A DNA stretch of 64,000 nt from a bacterium (GTDB lineage: Bacteria > Myxococcota_A > Bradymonadia > UBA7976 > UBA1532), in assembly GCA_030427205.1 (NCBI GenBank), contig JAUHXC010000005.1:248001-312000 (forward strand), in the 5' to 3' direction. The notes beneath the pieces were generated by a model that was not told the DNA's origin, did no database searches, and saw nothing but the letters and a program-made list of their open reading frames with translations. How positions within the stretch are numbered: position 1 is the first letter of the stretch; each line of letters begins with the position of its first letter. Shown one piece after another: positions 34,852 to 43,618 of this stretch. Made by a program: the position numbers and the translations under genes.

Positions 34852-36204
34852 ATGTCACCCGTGCCGTCCCTGCTCGCCCTCGCCCTGCTCGCCCCGCCAC
34901 CGTCGGCGGGTCCCGTGCCGAGGCATGTCGACCTGCTCACCCGCACCGAGAACCCGATCGCGGTGCATCTCAGCGCGACGGGCGACGGGGCCTACACCGT
35001 GTATTGGGCCGAGCAGGACCGCAGCCGCCCAGCCGATCCGCCCAGCGACAGCGTGGGCTACGACATCTATCGCGGGCGCCTCGATCGCAGGGGGCGCTTG
35101 ACCGCGGTGAAGCCGGTGGCCCGGCGACTGACCCACGTGCTCGCCAGGCACGGCGGGCGCACGCTGGCCCGTCAGAGCCGTTTCGTCGACATGAAGCGCG
35201 GTTGGATGACCGAGCTGGTGCAGTGGACCGACCGCCGGGGCAAAGCCGCCGATGAGATCCGCGTACCGCTGCCGCCGGTCGCCCACCTGAGCGGCGAGCA
35301 GGACACCCGGGCGGTCTGGGATCCGACCCGCAAAGCCTGGGCCGTGACCTGGGGCACGCAGCACCGGATCGCGGGCCACCCGCTCGGATACAGCCTGATC
35401 CGGCTGCGCTTCGGCTGGCTCGACCCGATGGGCGCCTGGCGCGACGTCGGCGAGATCGCGCGGGAGTATACCGACGGCGATCGAGTCACGAGCCCGCTGG
35501 GCGGACCCCTGATCGCCACCCCGGACGGTCCGGTCCAGATGTGGGCCGGACCGCAGCTCCACATCACCCGGCTGGCGAAGCCGTCCGCGCCGTTGCTCGT
35601 CAGCGACCGGCCCGGCATCTGGCCGGGCGATCTGGCCGTCGACGCCCGGGGTGTCCTCGGCGTCGCCTGGACCGAAGCGCTCGCCGAGCCGCCGGCCGGC
35701 TCACCTCGCCCGCGGGCCGGTGTCTTCCGCGCGTTGCGCTTCGCTCGGCTCGACGGCGAGACGCTCACCCGACTCGACCCTGCGCCCCTGCACGCGACCC
35801 ACCTGCACGTCGCCAGCGACGGCCGCGGCTTCCTCGTCGCGTGGACCGGCGCATCGGCGGGCGGTCAGGCGGCGCATATCGCCCGCGTGGAGGCGGCGGG
35901 TGACGCTACGCCCGGGCGACCGACCCCATGGACGATTCGGCCCGAGCCGCTGCACGTCAGCCGATGGGGTTCCAACTGGGTGGATGGCCTGTCGTTCGAC
36001 GGGCGCTTCTATGTCATGCGGGTGATGCACGGCCTCAACCCGTCCCAATACCGGCTGTATCTGCTCGATCCAGCCAGGCGCTACAGCCTGCCCTTCGTCC
36101 CACCCGCGGGCCCGAAGCCGAGCCCGGCACGCCCGGTGAGGGCCTTGCCCGATCCGGTCCTGCCGAGGCGGCCCCGCCGACCATCCCTGCCCGATATGCC
36201 CTGA
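34852..36204 (+). CDS. Secreted protein of unknown function, beta-propeller-like
   Basis: 450 residues from the ATG at 34852, which has AGGAG six bases before it and opens a short signal peptide (LLALALLAPPPSAG). Repeating beta-rich blocks with WDPTRKAWAVTWG, DARGVLGVAWTEAL, SDGRGFLVAWTGAS and SFDGRFYVMRVMHG resemble blades of a sialidase/WD-like propeller. The C-terminus is Pro/Arg-rich. No catalytic residues are recognised. It converges on the CHAT gene at 36242. Confidence 0.75.
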   Translation: MSPVPSLLALALLAPPPSAGPVPRHVDLLTRTENPIAVHLSATGDGAYTVYWAEQDRSRPADPPSDSVGYDIYRGRLDRRGRLTAVKPVARRLTHVLARHGGRTLARQSRFVDMKRGWMTELVQWTDRRGKAADEIRVPLPPVAHLSGEQDTRAVWDPTRKAWAVTWGTQHRIAGHPLGYSLIRLRFGWLDPMGAWRDVGEIAREYTDGDRVTSPLGGPLIATPDGPVQMWAGPQLHITRLAKPSAPLLVSDRPGIWPGDLAVDARGVLGVAWTEALAEPPAGSPRPRAGVFRALRFARLDGETLTRLDPAPLHATHLHVASDGRGFLVAWTGASAGGQAAHIARVEAAGDATPGRPTPWTIRPEPLHVSRWGSNWVDGLSFDGRFYVMRVMHGLNPSQYRLYLLDPARRYSLPFVPPAGPKPSPARPVRALPDPVLPRRPRRPSLPDMP

Positions 36205-36241
36205 GCGCCGTCGACCGCCTCTCGGGCGCGCCGCGACGCCC

Positions 36242-39200
36242 TCAGCGCCAGTCGCCGGTCAGCACGAACGGGGCCCACGCATAAGGGTGGGCCCCGGTCG
36301 AGACCTGCGCCCCGGGCAGACCGAACTTGCGGGTCGAGCCCGCCGGCGCCGGCCCACCCATCAGCTCGAGCTGCGCCGATCGCAGGGCCTCGGCCTTGCT
36401 CGCGCCGCCCGCCAGGTGCCGATAGAACGCCTGCATCAGCGTGGCGGTCGAGTCGTCGGGCACCGACCACAGCGAGGCCAGCACCGCGCCGGCCCCGCGG
36501 CTCAAGGCCATGGCCGAGAAGCTATCCGGCGGCTGACCCGCGGCGAACGTGCCGACCGCCGTCTCGCAGGCCGACAACGTGAGCAGATCGACCGCGGCGA
36601 AGGGGTAATCCGCCCCCTGAAGGCGCTGCAGTTCGAGGCGCGCGCCGCCGCCCAGCGCCAGGAAGGATCGCGTGGCGGAGCCGGGGTGGAACACGAAGTG
36701 GCTGGCGATGTGCACCAGCGGCACCCCGCCGCTCAAGGCGCGCTGCAGGGCGTCGGCGGTGAACGCGTCGTCGAGATGCACCGCGCCCCAGACCCGCCCG
36801 TCGAGGTCGCCGATCCGCCGGCGCACGATGCCCTCGAGCTCCGGCGGCACGAAGGTGAGATCGCTGAGGTCGCCCCCGTGCTGCTGCGCGCCGAACGCCG
36901 CGATGCAGTCGGCGCGGCCTGGGGCCGATCCGGACGCGCCCAGACACGCCGGCCGCCGCGGTGAGCCGTCGAGCAGCTCGGGCGCGACGACCGGATAGCG
37001 CACGATCGCCCGCGCCTCGACGGCGTAGCGCCCGCCCGGCGCCTTGAGCGCGCCGAACGGCACGTAGCGCAGCGCGCCGCCGGGGGCCACCATCAAGACC
37101 TCGACCCCCTGCGCGTCCAGCGCCGCTGCGACCGGCGCGAGCAGGTGGGCGTAGAGCCGCTCGCCGTGGCGATCGACCTCCACCAGCGACGCGCCGCTCT
37201 TGAGCGCCCGGTAGAAGTCGTGGGCCAGCCCGTTGAGCACGCCCGCGCCGACCGCGCGGACCATGGTCTGCCGCCCGGCGGGCGTACTCAGCACCAGGTG
37301 GGTCCGCTCGGGCCCGAGCACGATCTGCAGCAGCGCGACCCGACCCAGCCGTTCGAGCCGGGCCAGCAGCTTCGCCTCCGCGTCCCGATCATCCGCCGAG
37401 CCGGCGCCCGGGAGCCGCGCGTTCGCCCGCGTCTTGCGGTCGAGCCGCGCGTCGGCCTGCGCGATGGCGCGCGCGAAGCGAGCCTCGTCGATGCGCCCGG
37501 CCCGCAGCCGCTGCACCGCCGCGGCGTAACCCCGGCGCCAGACATCCTCCGGCGCGCTGCGCGAGACCGGCTCGCGGGCGACGTCGACCCGCGACGCCCG
37601 CGAGAGCCCGGCCAGCGCCAGCTGACCCACCCGCTTCTCGACCTCGTCGGCCTCCGCCAGCCGCCCGGCCTCGATCAGCCAGCCGGCCAGCCGGGTATAC
37701 AGCTCGACCCGCGCCTCGACGAAGCGCTGCTCGGCTTCGGCCCCCAGCGCGCCCACCTCGGCCCGCGCCGCCTGGGCCACGTCCACCGCCTCCTTGGCCC
37801 AGGCGATGGCCACGTCCAGGCGGTCGGCGGACCGCGCCACCTCGGCAGCGGCCATCGGCGCCATCCACGGCCGCTCCCGCCGATCGAGGCGGGCCTGCAA
37901 AGCCAGCGACGCCCGCGCCGCTTCGAAGCCCTGCCCCTGCCCCTCCGCCCCACCGAAGCGGGCCCGCAAGCGCGCGAGCACCGCCAGCAGCTCGACCGCG
38001 AGCGGGTGATCGCTCAACCCGGCCTCGAGCAGCTGCCGCCAGCCGCTCTCGACGAACTCGAGGGTCGCCGGGCGGTTCTCGGGCGGCAGCACCCGCTCGA
38101 GGGCGTCGCCCATGTCCAGGCTCATCTGCGCCCCGGCCAGCGCCAGCGCCTCGCCATCGCCCCAGGCCTCGTCGAGCTCGAGGTCGCCGGCGGCGTCCCG
38201 GGCCAGCATGCGCCGCTCGACGGCCTGTGACTCGTCGCGGATCGCCAGCAACAGCCGCGCGACCGTCTGCAGCGAGCCGCCGTCGGCGGCGACCCGGGCC
38301 TCCTCGCCCAGATAGCGCAGGCCGTCGCCCGCCCGGGCGAAGTCGTTCGTCGCCGCCAGCAGGCGCCCCTCGGTCAAGACCTCCAGCGCGCGGCTGCCCT
38401 GCCCCACCGCCGCCAGCGCGTGCCCCCAGCGACGCAGGGCCCGCGACGCCGCCCAGACCGCCTCGTCGGTCGAGTCCACCGCCACCGGATCGGTCCACAG
38501 CGCCACCGCCTCGGCGCTGTAGTCCAGCGCCGCCGCCCGCTCGCCGCGGGACGCGTGCAGCCGGGCCAGGCGCAGCCGCGCGTCGGTCAGCAGCGGATGG
38601 GCCGCCCCCAGCATCGCCCCGTGGGCGAAGAACAGCCGCTCGCAGGCCTCGACGTCGATCGCCGGGCGGTCGTCCATCGCCCGGATCTCGTCGGTCCGAC
38701 AGCGGATGGCCAGCGCCGGGATGTCGGCCAGCGGTTCGGCGGCGTCGGCGGCCCGCGACAGCGCCGGCTGCAGGCCCAGCGCCCAATGCCCGCGGCCCGT
38801 CCGGGCCCCGATCTCCACCACCGAGACGATGCCCTCGACCATCGGCTGCGGCCAGGCGCCAGCGTCGGCCGGGAAAGGCGGCTGCAGCGCAGCAGCCACG
38901 GTCTGCACCCAGCGATCGGCCCGGCGGGCGACGGCGACGGTGGCCCGCTCGCTGTCCAGGCCGGCCGCCAGATCGCGGGCCCACTCGTCGAGCAGCTCCT
39001 CGCTGTCGACGTCGAAGAACTCGACGAACTCCTCGCGGTACAGCGTCGCGTCGGGGTGCCCCAGGGCGGCCAGCCGCGCCCGCGCGCGGATCGTCTCGGG
39101 CGCGGTCGGATCGGCCCACGGATCGTCCAGCGCCGCCTGCAGCTCGGCGCGCAGGCCGGGCTCATCGCCGCCGAGGGCCAATGCCCGCAGGCGGGCGCCG

Positions 39201-40894
39201 ACGACGTCGGGATCGAGCCCGCCGGCGCCGACTTCGAGCCCGTCGGCCAGCGCCACGCAAGCATGCGGATCGGGCGCCACCTGCCCCAACTGCCAGCGCA
39301 CGAGCCCCGCCCGGCAGCGCAGGGCCAGCGCCGGCACATCATCGAACTCGGGCCCGCCCCGCGGGCCGGAGAGGATGGCCGACCACGCGTCGAGCCCGCC
39401 GATGCCCAGCACCGGATCCCCCTCGATCTGCCCGCCGATGACCGCCGCCGCGACGCCGTCGATCAGCGCCGGCATCCACGCGCCGCCGTCGGGCGCCGGG
39501 CCGACGAGGTACCGGCCGAGCCCGCGCTCGATGTCGACGACGCGGTAGCGGGCCAGCACGCCGGGCACCTGCTCCACCGGCGTGCCGACGGCGACCTCGG
39601 CGTCCCAGGACAGCGCCAGCCCACCGAACTCGTAGAGCATCAGCGACATGCTGCCCTCGCGGTCGTCGAGCGGCGGTCGGTGCAGCGCCGCCAGCCGCGC
39701 ATCGGCCGGCTCGCCCGCCGCCCGGCGCAGCGCGTTGACCTGGGGATCGAACGGCCCGGCGGCCACCGCGAGCAGATCGGCCAGCGCGCGGCAGTCTGCG
39801 AGCCGGTCTGCGCGCGGATGTGCGCCGCGCCCCGCCGGATCGAGCGCCGCCTCGATGCGCGCGTGGCGACAGCGGGCGGCGAGCGCCGGCAGGTCGGCCG
39901 CCGCGCCGGGCGGATCGATCGCCGACCACAGCGGCAGCGCGCCGAACGCCGCCCGCGCGCCGGGCCGGGGGTTGGCGAGCGGGGGTAGGCTTCCATAAGT
40001 GTCGTGATCAGCGGGCCGATGGCGGGCCAGCCACGTCCGCAGCACCACGCCCTCGGCCACCGTCGTCGACCACGCGCCGGCGTCGGCGGGCACCGGCGGC
40101 CCCAGATCGGTCAGGTTCAACTCGCCGGCGTCCCAGCGGGACAGCACGACCGCCGCCTCGATCGGGGTCAGGCCGGCGGCGAGCTGGCGATCGAAGGCGT
40201 CGAGGGCCAGCGCGGCGTTGTGGGCGGTGGCCCGCAGGCGGTCGTCCAGCTCGAAATGCGGTGCCCGCGGAGGGCCCTGAGGCCGCCGCCCGGCCGCGAT
40301 CGCCCGGGCGAAGCCCTCGAGCCGGGTCACCCGCTCAGCGGCCCGCCCATGGGCCACCGCGTGCGCCTGGGCGAGCATCTCGCAGGGGGTCGGATCCCGA
40401 TGCAGCCCCAGCAGGCCTTCCCGGCAGCGCAGCGCCCAGCGGGGCACGTCGTCGAGGGCCACCACCCGCGCCCGCATCGCCTGCAGCCGCTCGACCTCGC
40501 GCAGGTCGCCGCCGGCCCGATAGCCCTCGATCGCGATGGGCAGCGCCTCGGCCATGGCCGGGGTGAAGGCGCTCTGATCGAGCCCCGCGGCGAACGGATC
40601 GGGGCTCATCGGGAAGTAGTAGACGTCGATCAGCTCGGCGGCCATCACCCGCGCCGCCTCGGCGTGCGGGCGCCCGGCGAACAGCTCGACGTCGCGGCGA
40701 TAGACCATGTGCCGGGCGTGCAGCTCGGCGTCGGCGAAGTCGATCGGGTCGCCTTCGGGGTCGCCAGCGGCCGCGCGGTCGCGGGCCATGGCCTCGGTCT
40801 CGTAGGGCTGAGCGTGGCCGATGCCGGGCAGGAGCGGCAGCGAGGCCAGCAGCAGGAGCAGGGCCGGGCCGGCGAACGGATCGCGGCGGGTCAT
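36242..40894 (-). CDS. Secreted CHAT-domain caspase-like protein with helical repeats
   Basis: 1,550 residues. An N-terminal signal peptide (LLLLLASLPLLPGIGHAQ) is followed by long helical repeat regions, TPR-like between about 780 and 1080. The C-terminal CHAT domain has catalytic His1399 in HIASHF and Cys1443 in LSACETAVG. The typical downstream block GAGAVLASLWSVPDDSTATLMQAFYRHLAGGASKAEALR follows. CHAT proteases are caspase relatives, usually cytoplasmic and used in defence or regulated proteolysis, so the signal peptide is notable. The start codon has only a weak ribosome-binding site. The neighbouring SppA-like gene ends 22 bases away. Confidence 0.85.
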   Translation of the reverse strand: MTRRDPFAGPALLLLLASLPLLPGIGHAQPYETEAMARDRAAAGDPEGDPIDFADAELHARHMVYRRDVELFAGRPHAEAARVMAAELIDVYYFPMSPDPFAAGLDQSAFTPAMAEALPIAIEGYRAGGDLREVERLQAMRARVVALDDVPRWALRCREGLLGLHRDPTPCEMLAQAHAVAHGRAAERVTRLEGFARAIAAGRRPQGPPRAPHFELDDRLRATAHNAALALDAFDRQLAAGLTPIEAAVVLSRWDAGELNLTDLGPPVPADAGAWSTTVAEGVVLRTWLARHRPADHDTYGSLPPLANPRPGARAAFGALPLWSAIDPPGAAADLPALAARCRHARIEAALDPAGRGAHPRADRLADCRALADLLAVAAGPFDPQVNALRRAAGEPADARLAALHRPPLDDREGSMSLMLYEFGGLALSWDAEVAVGTPVEQVPGVLARYRVVDIERGLGRYLVGPAPDGGAWMPALIDGVAAAVIGGQIEGDPVLGIGGLDAWSAILSGPRGGPEFDDVPALALRCRAGLVRWQLGQVAPDPHACVALADGLEVGAGGLDPDVVGARLRALALGGDEPGLRAELQAALDDPWADPTAPETIRARARLAALGHPDATLYREEFVEFFDVDSEELLDEWARDLAAGLDSERATVAVARRADRWVQTVAAALQPPFPADAGAWPQPMVEGIVSVVEIGARTGRGHWALGLQPALSRAADAAEPLADIPALAIRCRTDEIRAMDDRPAIDVEACERLFFAHGAMLGAAHPLLTDARLRLARLHASRGERAAALDYSAEAVALWTDPVAVDSTDEAVWAASRALRRWGHALAAVGQGSRALEVLTEGRLLAATNDFARAGDGLRYLGEEARVAADGGSLQTVARLLLAIRDESQAVERRMLARDAAGDLELDEAWGDGEALALAGAQMSLDMGDALERVLPPENRPATLEFVESGWRQLLEAGLSDHPLAVELLAVLARLRARFGGAEGQGQGFEAARASLALQARLDRRERPWMAPMAAAEVARSADRLDVAIAWAKEAVDVAQAARAEVGALGAEAEQRFVEARVELYTRLAGWLIEAGRLAEADEVEKRVGQLALAGLSRASRVDVAREPVSRSAPEDVWRRGYAAAVQRLRAGRIDEARFARAIAQADARLDRKTRANARLPGAGSADDRDAEAKLLARLERLGRVALLQIVLGPERTHLVLSTPAGRQTMVRAVGAGVLNGLAHDFYRALKSGASLVEVDRHGERLYAHLLAPVAAALDAQGVEVLMVAPGGALRYVPFGALKAPGGRYAVEARAIVRYPVVAPELLDGSPRRPACLGASGSAPGRADCIAAFGAQQHGGDLSDLTFVPPELEGIVRRRIGDLDGRVWGAVHLDDAFTADALQRALSGGVPLVHIASHFVFHPGSATRSFLALGGGARLELQRLQGADYPFAAVDLLTLSACETAVGTFAAGQPPDSFSAMALSRGAGAVLASLWSVPDDSTATLMQAFYRHLAGGASKAEALRSAQLELMGGPAPAGSTRKFGLPGAQVSTGAHPYAWAPFVLTGDWR

Positions 40895-40916
40895 CGGGCG
40901 GGCATCGCTCGGGGCA

Positions 40917-43550
40917 CTACTGCACCGCGAACGGCAGCAGCGCGAGCGGCGTGCCGCTGGCGAACTGCAGCACCGGCAGGGTCAGCGCGCGGGCCATCGC
41001 CGGCGGCATCGGCGGCAGCGGCGTCTTCGCCAGCGCCTCAACCGCCGGGGTCAGCAGCCGCATCAGGCCGCCGTCGGCCCACGAGGTGCCCTCGGCGAAG
41101 AGGCTGCGCCCCAGCAGGCCCAGCGGACTCGCCGGCACCGCGCCGATCTCACCGGGCCCCGGCGAGATGACCAGCTCGTACTCGCCGTCGCCGATGTCGG
41201 CGGCGATGGCGGCCAGATCGATGGCGGTCATCAGGCCCTCGGGGCGATCGACCAGCCCGCACGACCGCGCCGCGGTGCCGGTCCAGACCCGCCCGCCGGC
41301 CAGGGGCTCGAGGGTCTCCTTCTGAAAGTGGGTGCGCCCGGTCGCGATGCGCTCGAGGAACAGGTCGTACAGCGTCTCCATCGACGCCTGCACCGCCGCC
41401 CGCTCGTCGTCGTCCCACGCCTGCTCGAGGCTGAGCAGCGCCGCCCGCTTGCCGCGCAAGAACAGCTCGGTCTCGACCCCCAGCCCGCGGTACAGGCCGC
41501 TGAGGTCGAACTTGCCGCTGAAGACGCCGATGCTGCCGGTGATGGTATCGGGGCCCGCCAGGATGGTCCGCCCGGCGACGGCGATGTAGTAGCCGCCCGA
41601 GGCCGCCACGTCGCCCATGCTGACGATGAGCGGCTTCTCCTCGGCCAGCCGGCGTAGGGCGCGCCACATCACATCGCTGGCGGTCACCGAGCCGCCGGGG
41701 CTGTCGATGCGCAGCACCACCGCCTCGACCCGGCTGTCGAGCCGCAGCTGCTCGGCGGCGCGGGCGATGGTCTCGCTGCCGGTGGTCAGCGCGCCGGTGA
41801 ACGGGTTGCTGGTGGATGGCCCGTCGACCAGGGTGCCCACCGCGTAGAGCACCGCGATCTCGGGGCGCGCGCCCCAGCGCGGCTCGCGGCGGTCGAACAG
41901 CCGGCCGGCCTCGACGAAGCCCGCCCGCGGACCGAACGCCTCGCGCACGACGCCCTCGAACTCGTCGTAGTGGATGACCCCGTCGACCAGCCCCGCGTCG
42001 GACGCCGCGTCGGCGGTGTAGGGCCCGCCGTCGATGATCTCGCGCACCTTGTCCGGCTGAAGCCCGCGGCCAGCGGCGATGGCGGCCACCACGCTGCCGT
42101 AGATGCCGTCGAGCAGCGCGTCCTGCTGCAGCCGGGCCGCCGGCGAGGGCGCGCGGCGGGTGAAGGTCTCCGGCGCGCTCTTGTAGGCGCCGGTGCCGAC
42201 GAACTGCGCCTCGATACCCAGCCGCTCGAGCAGGGTGCCGATGAAGGTCAGCTGGCTCTTGACGCCGGTGAGCAGCACCCCGCCGGCGTGGGTGGTGTAG
42301 ACCCGATCGGCGGCGGCGGCGACGCTGTAGGTGCGGGTATCGCCCACCGGCAGCCAGGCGTAGACCGTCTTGCCCGCCGCCCGCAGCCGGGCGATGGACG
42401 CCCGCAGCTCGCCGGCCTGGGCCCAGCCGATCTGGTCGCTGGTGAAGGCCAGCAGCACCCCGGCCACCTCGGGCTCCTTCTCCAGGCGGCGCAGCCGCTG
42501 CAGCAGCGACAGGAAAGGCGCCTGCACCCGGGGGAAGATGAGCCCCGAGACCCCGTACTCGGCGGCCGGGCCCACCTCGACCTCGACCACCAGCGGCCGC
42601 TCGATGAGCGACGGCATCCACTCGACCCGATCGCGCACCCGCCCGGTCACCGCGAAGCCGGCGTACTCGCTCTGCTCGACGTCGGGGGCGAACCAGAACA
42701 GCCCGCCGCCGGCCACGCCCTCGTCCGACAGCCCGATCATCAGCTGCTGACCGTTGACGTCGCTGTCGTCGCGCAAGACGGTGTCGAAGCGGGCGAGCAG
42801 GGCGAAGCGCTTGAAGAACCGCCAGCGCAGCTTGGCGCCCCACGTCGAGCGCAGGTCGCCGTCCCCCTCCTCGATGCGCCACTGCACCGAGGCGTCGAGC
42901 CGCTCGGTGCCCGGGCGCACCGCCACCCCGAACTCGTAGCCCCGCTCGGTGCCCTCGCGCTCGGCCACCTCGCGGCCGTCGCCGCGGTCGATCACCACCG
43001 CCCGCTGCAGCGGCTCGGTCAGGTCGGTGACCACCGCGCCCGCCGCCAGCCAGCGGAACGGCCGCACCTGGAAGCCCACGTCGAAGGTGTCGAGATCGGC
43101 CAGCTGGGCGTAGGGCTGATCGGCGTCGCCGTCGGCGAAGAAGTGGCTCCACGAGAAGCCGATCGACACCGACGGGTCGAGGGTCAGCGCGTGGGCCCAG
43201 GTCAGCTTGACCGGGGTCGACGGCTGCACGCCGGGCAGCTCGAGCCACTCGACCCCCAGCCCGGCGGTATACGGCCCGGCGAGGTTGAGCGAGAGCCAGG
43301 CGGCGTGCCCCTGCCCCACCCGCTCCTCGTCGCTGCCGACGAAGGTATAGGCCAGCTGGAAGCGCTCGCCGAAGCCGATGCCCGCCGGGTTGACCCCGAT
43401 GGCGTCGGCGTGATCCCCGGCGGCGACGTCCCCGTGGGGCTGCAGGATCCCGCGGGTGCTCTCCTGGGCCACCGCCGGAGCGGCGACGAGCCCGACCAGG
43501 GCCAGGGACGCGAGCGCCGGATATGCGAAGGGACCGGAAAACAGCGACAA
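40917..43550 (-). CDS. SppA-type (S49) peptidase fused to an N-terminal outer-membrane beta-barrel-like domain
   Basis: 877 residues. The only sensible start is a TTG at 43550, with GGGAG six bases before it, opening a signal peptide (ALASLALVGLVAAPAVAQ). Upstream codons in the frame are antisense to mutS2. Residues 45-300 contain GVNPAGIGFGERFQLAYTFVG and alternating amphipathic strands of an outer-membrane barrel. Residues 320-880 carry two S49 repeats as in full-length SppA: catalytic Lys457 in GAYKSAPETF and catalytic Ser651 in GDVAASGGYYIA. Normal SppA has a single N-terminal membrane helix and degrades signal peptides in the inner membrane. The barrel implies a different location or substrate. 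Confidence 0.82.
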   Translation of the reverse strand: MSLFSGPFAYPALASLALVGLVAAPAVAQESTRGILQPHGDVAAGDHADAIGVNPAGIGFGERFQLAYTFVGSDEERVGQGHAAWLSLNLAGPYTAGLGVEWLELPGVQPSTPVKLTWAHALTLDPSVSIGFSWSHFFADGDADQPYAQLADLDTFDVGFQVRPFRWLAAGAVVTDLTEPLQRAVVIDRGDGREVAEREGTERGYEFGVAVRPGTERLDASVQWRIEEGDGDLRSTWGAKLRWRFFKRFALLARFDTVLRDDSDVNGQQLMIGLSDEGVAGGGLFWFAPDVEQSEYAGFAVTGRVRDRVEWMPSLIERPLVVEVEVGPAAEYGVSGLIFPRVQAPFLSLLQRLRRLEKEPEVAGVLLAFTSDQIGWAQAGELRASIARLRAAGKTVYAWLPVGDTRTYSVAAAADRVYTTHAGGVLLTGVKSQLTFIGTLLERLGIEAQFVGTGAYKSAPETFTRRAPSPAARLQQDALLDGIYGSVVAAIAAGRGLQPDKVREIIDGGPYTADAASDAGLVDGVIHYDEFEGVVREAFGPRAGFVEAGRLFDRREPRWGARPEIAVLYAVGTLVDGPSTSNPFTGALTTGSETIARAAEQLRLDSRVEAVVLRIDSPGGSVTASDVMWRALRRLAEEKPLIVSMGDVAASGGYYIAVAGRTILAGPDTITGSIGVFSGKFDLSGLYRGLGVETELFLRGKRAALLSLEQAWDDDERAAVQASMETLYDLFLERIATGRTHFQKETLEPLAGGRVWTGTAARSCGLVDRPEGLMTAIDLAAIAADIGDGEYELVISPGPGEIGAVPASPLGLLGRSLFAEGTSWADGGLMRLLTPAVEALAKTPLPPMPPAMARALTLPVLQFASGTPLALLPFAVQ

Positions 43551-43618
43551 GACGAACTCCCGGGGCAGAGCGTGCGGGCGGCCCGCGTGATGACGGGCGC
43601 GGCGATCAGAGCCGACGG

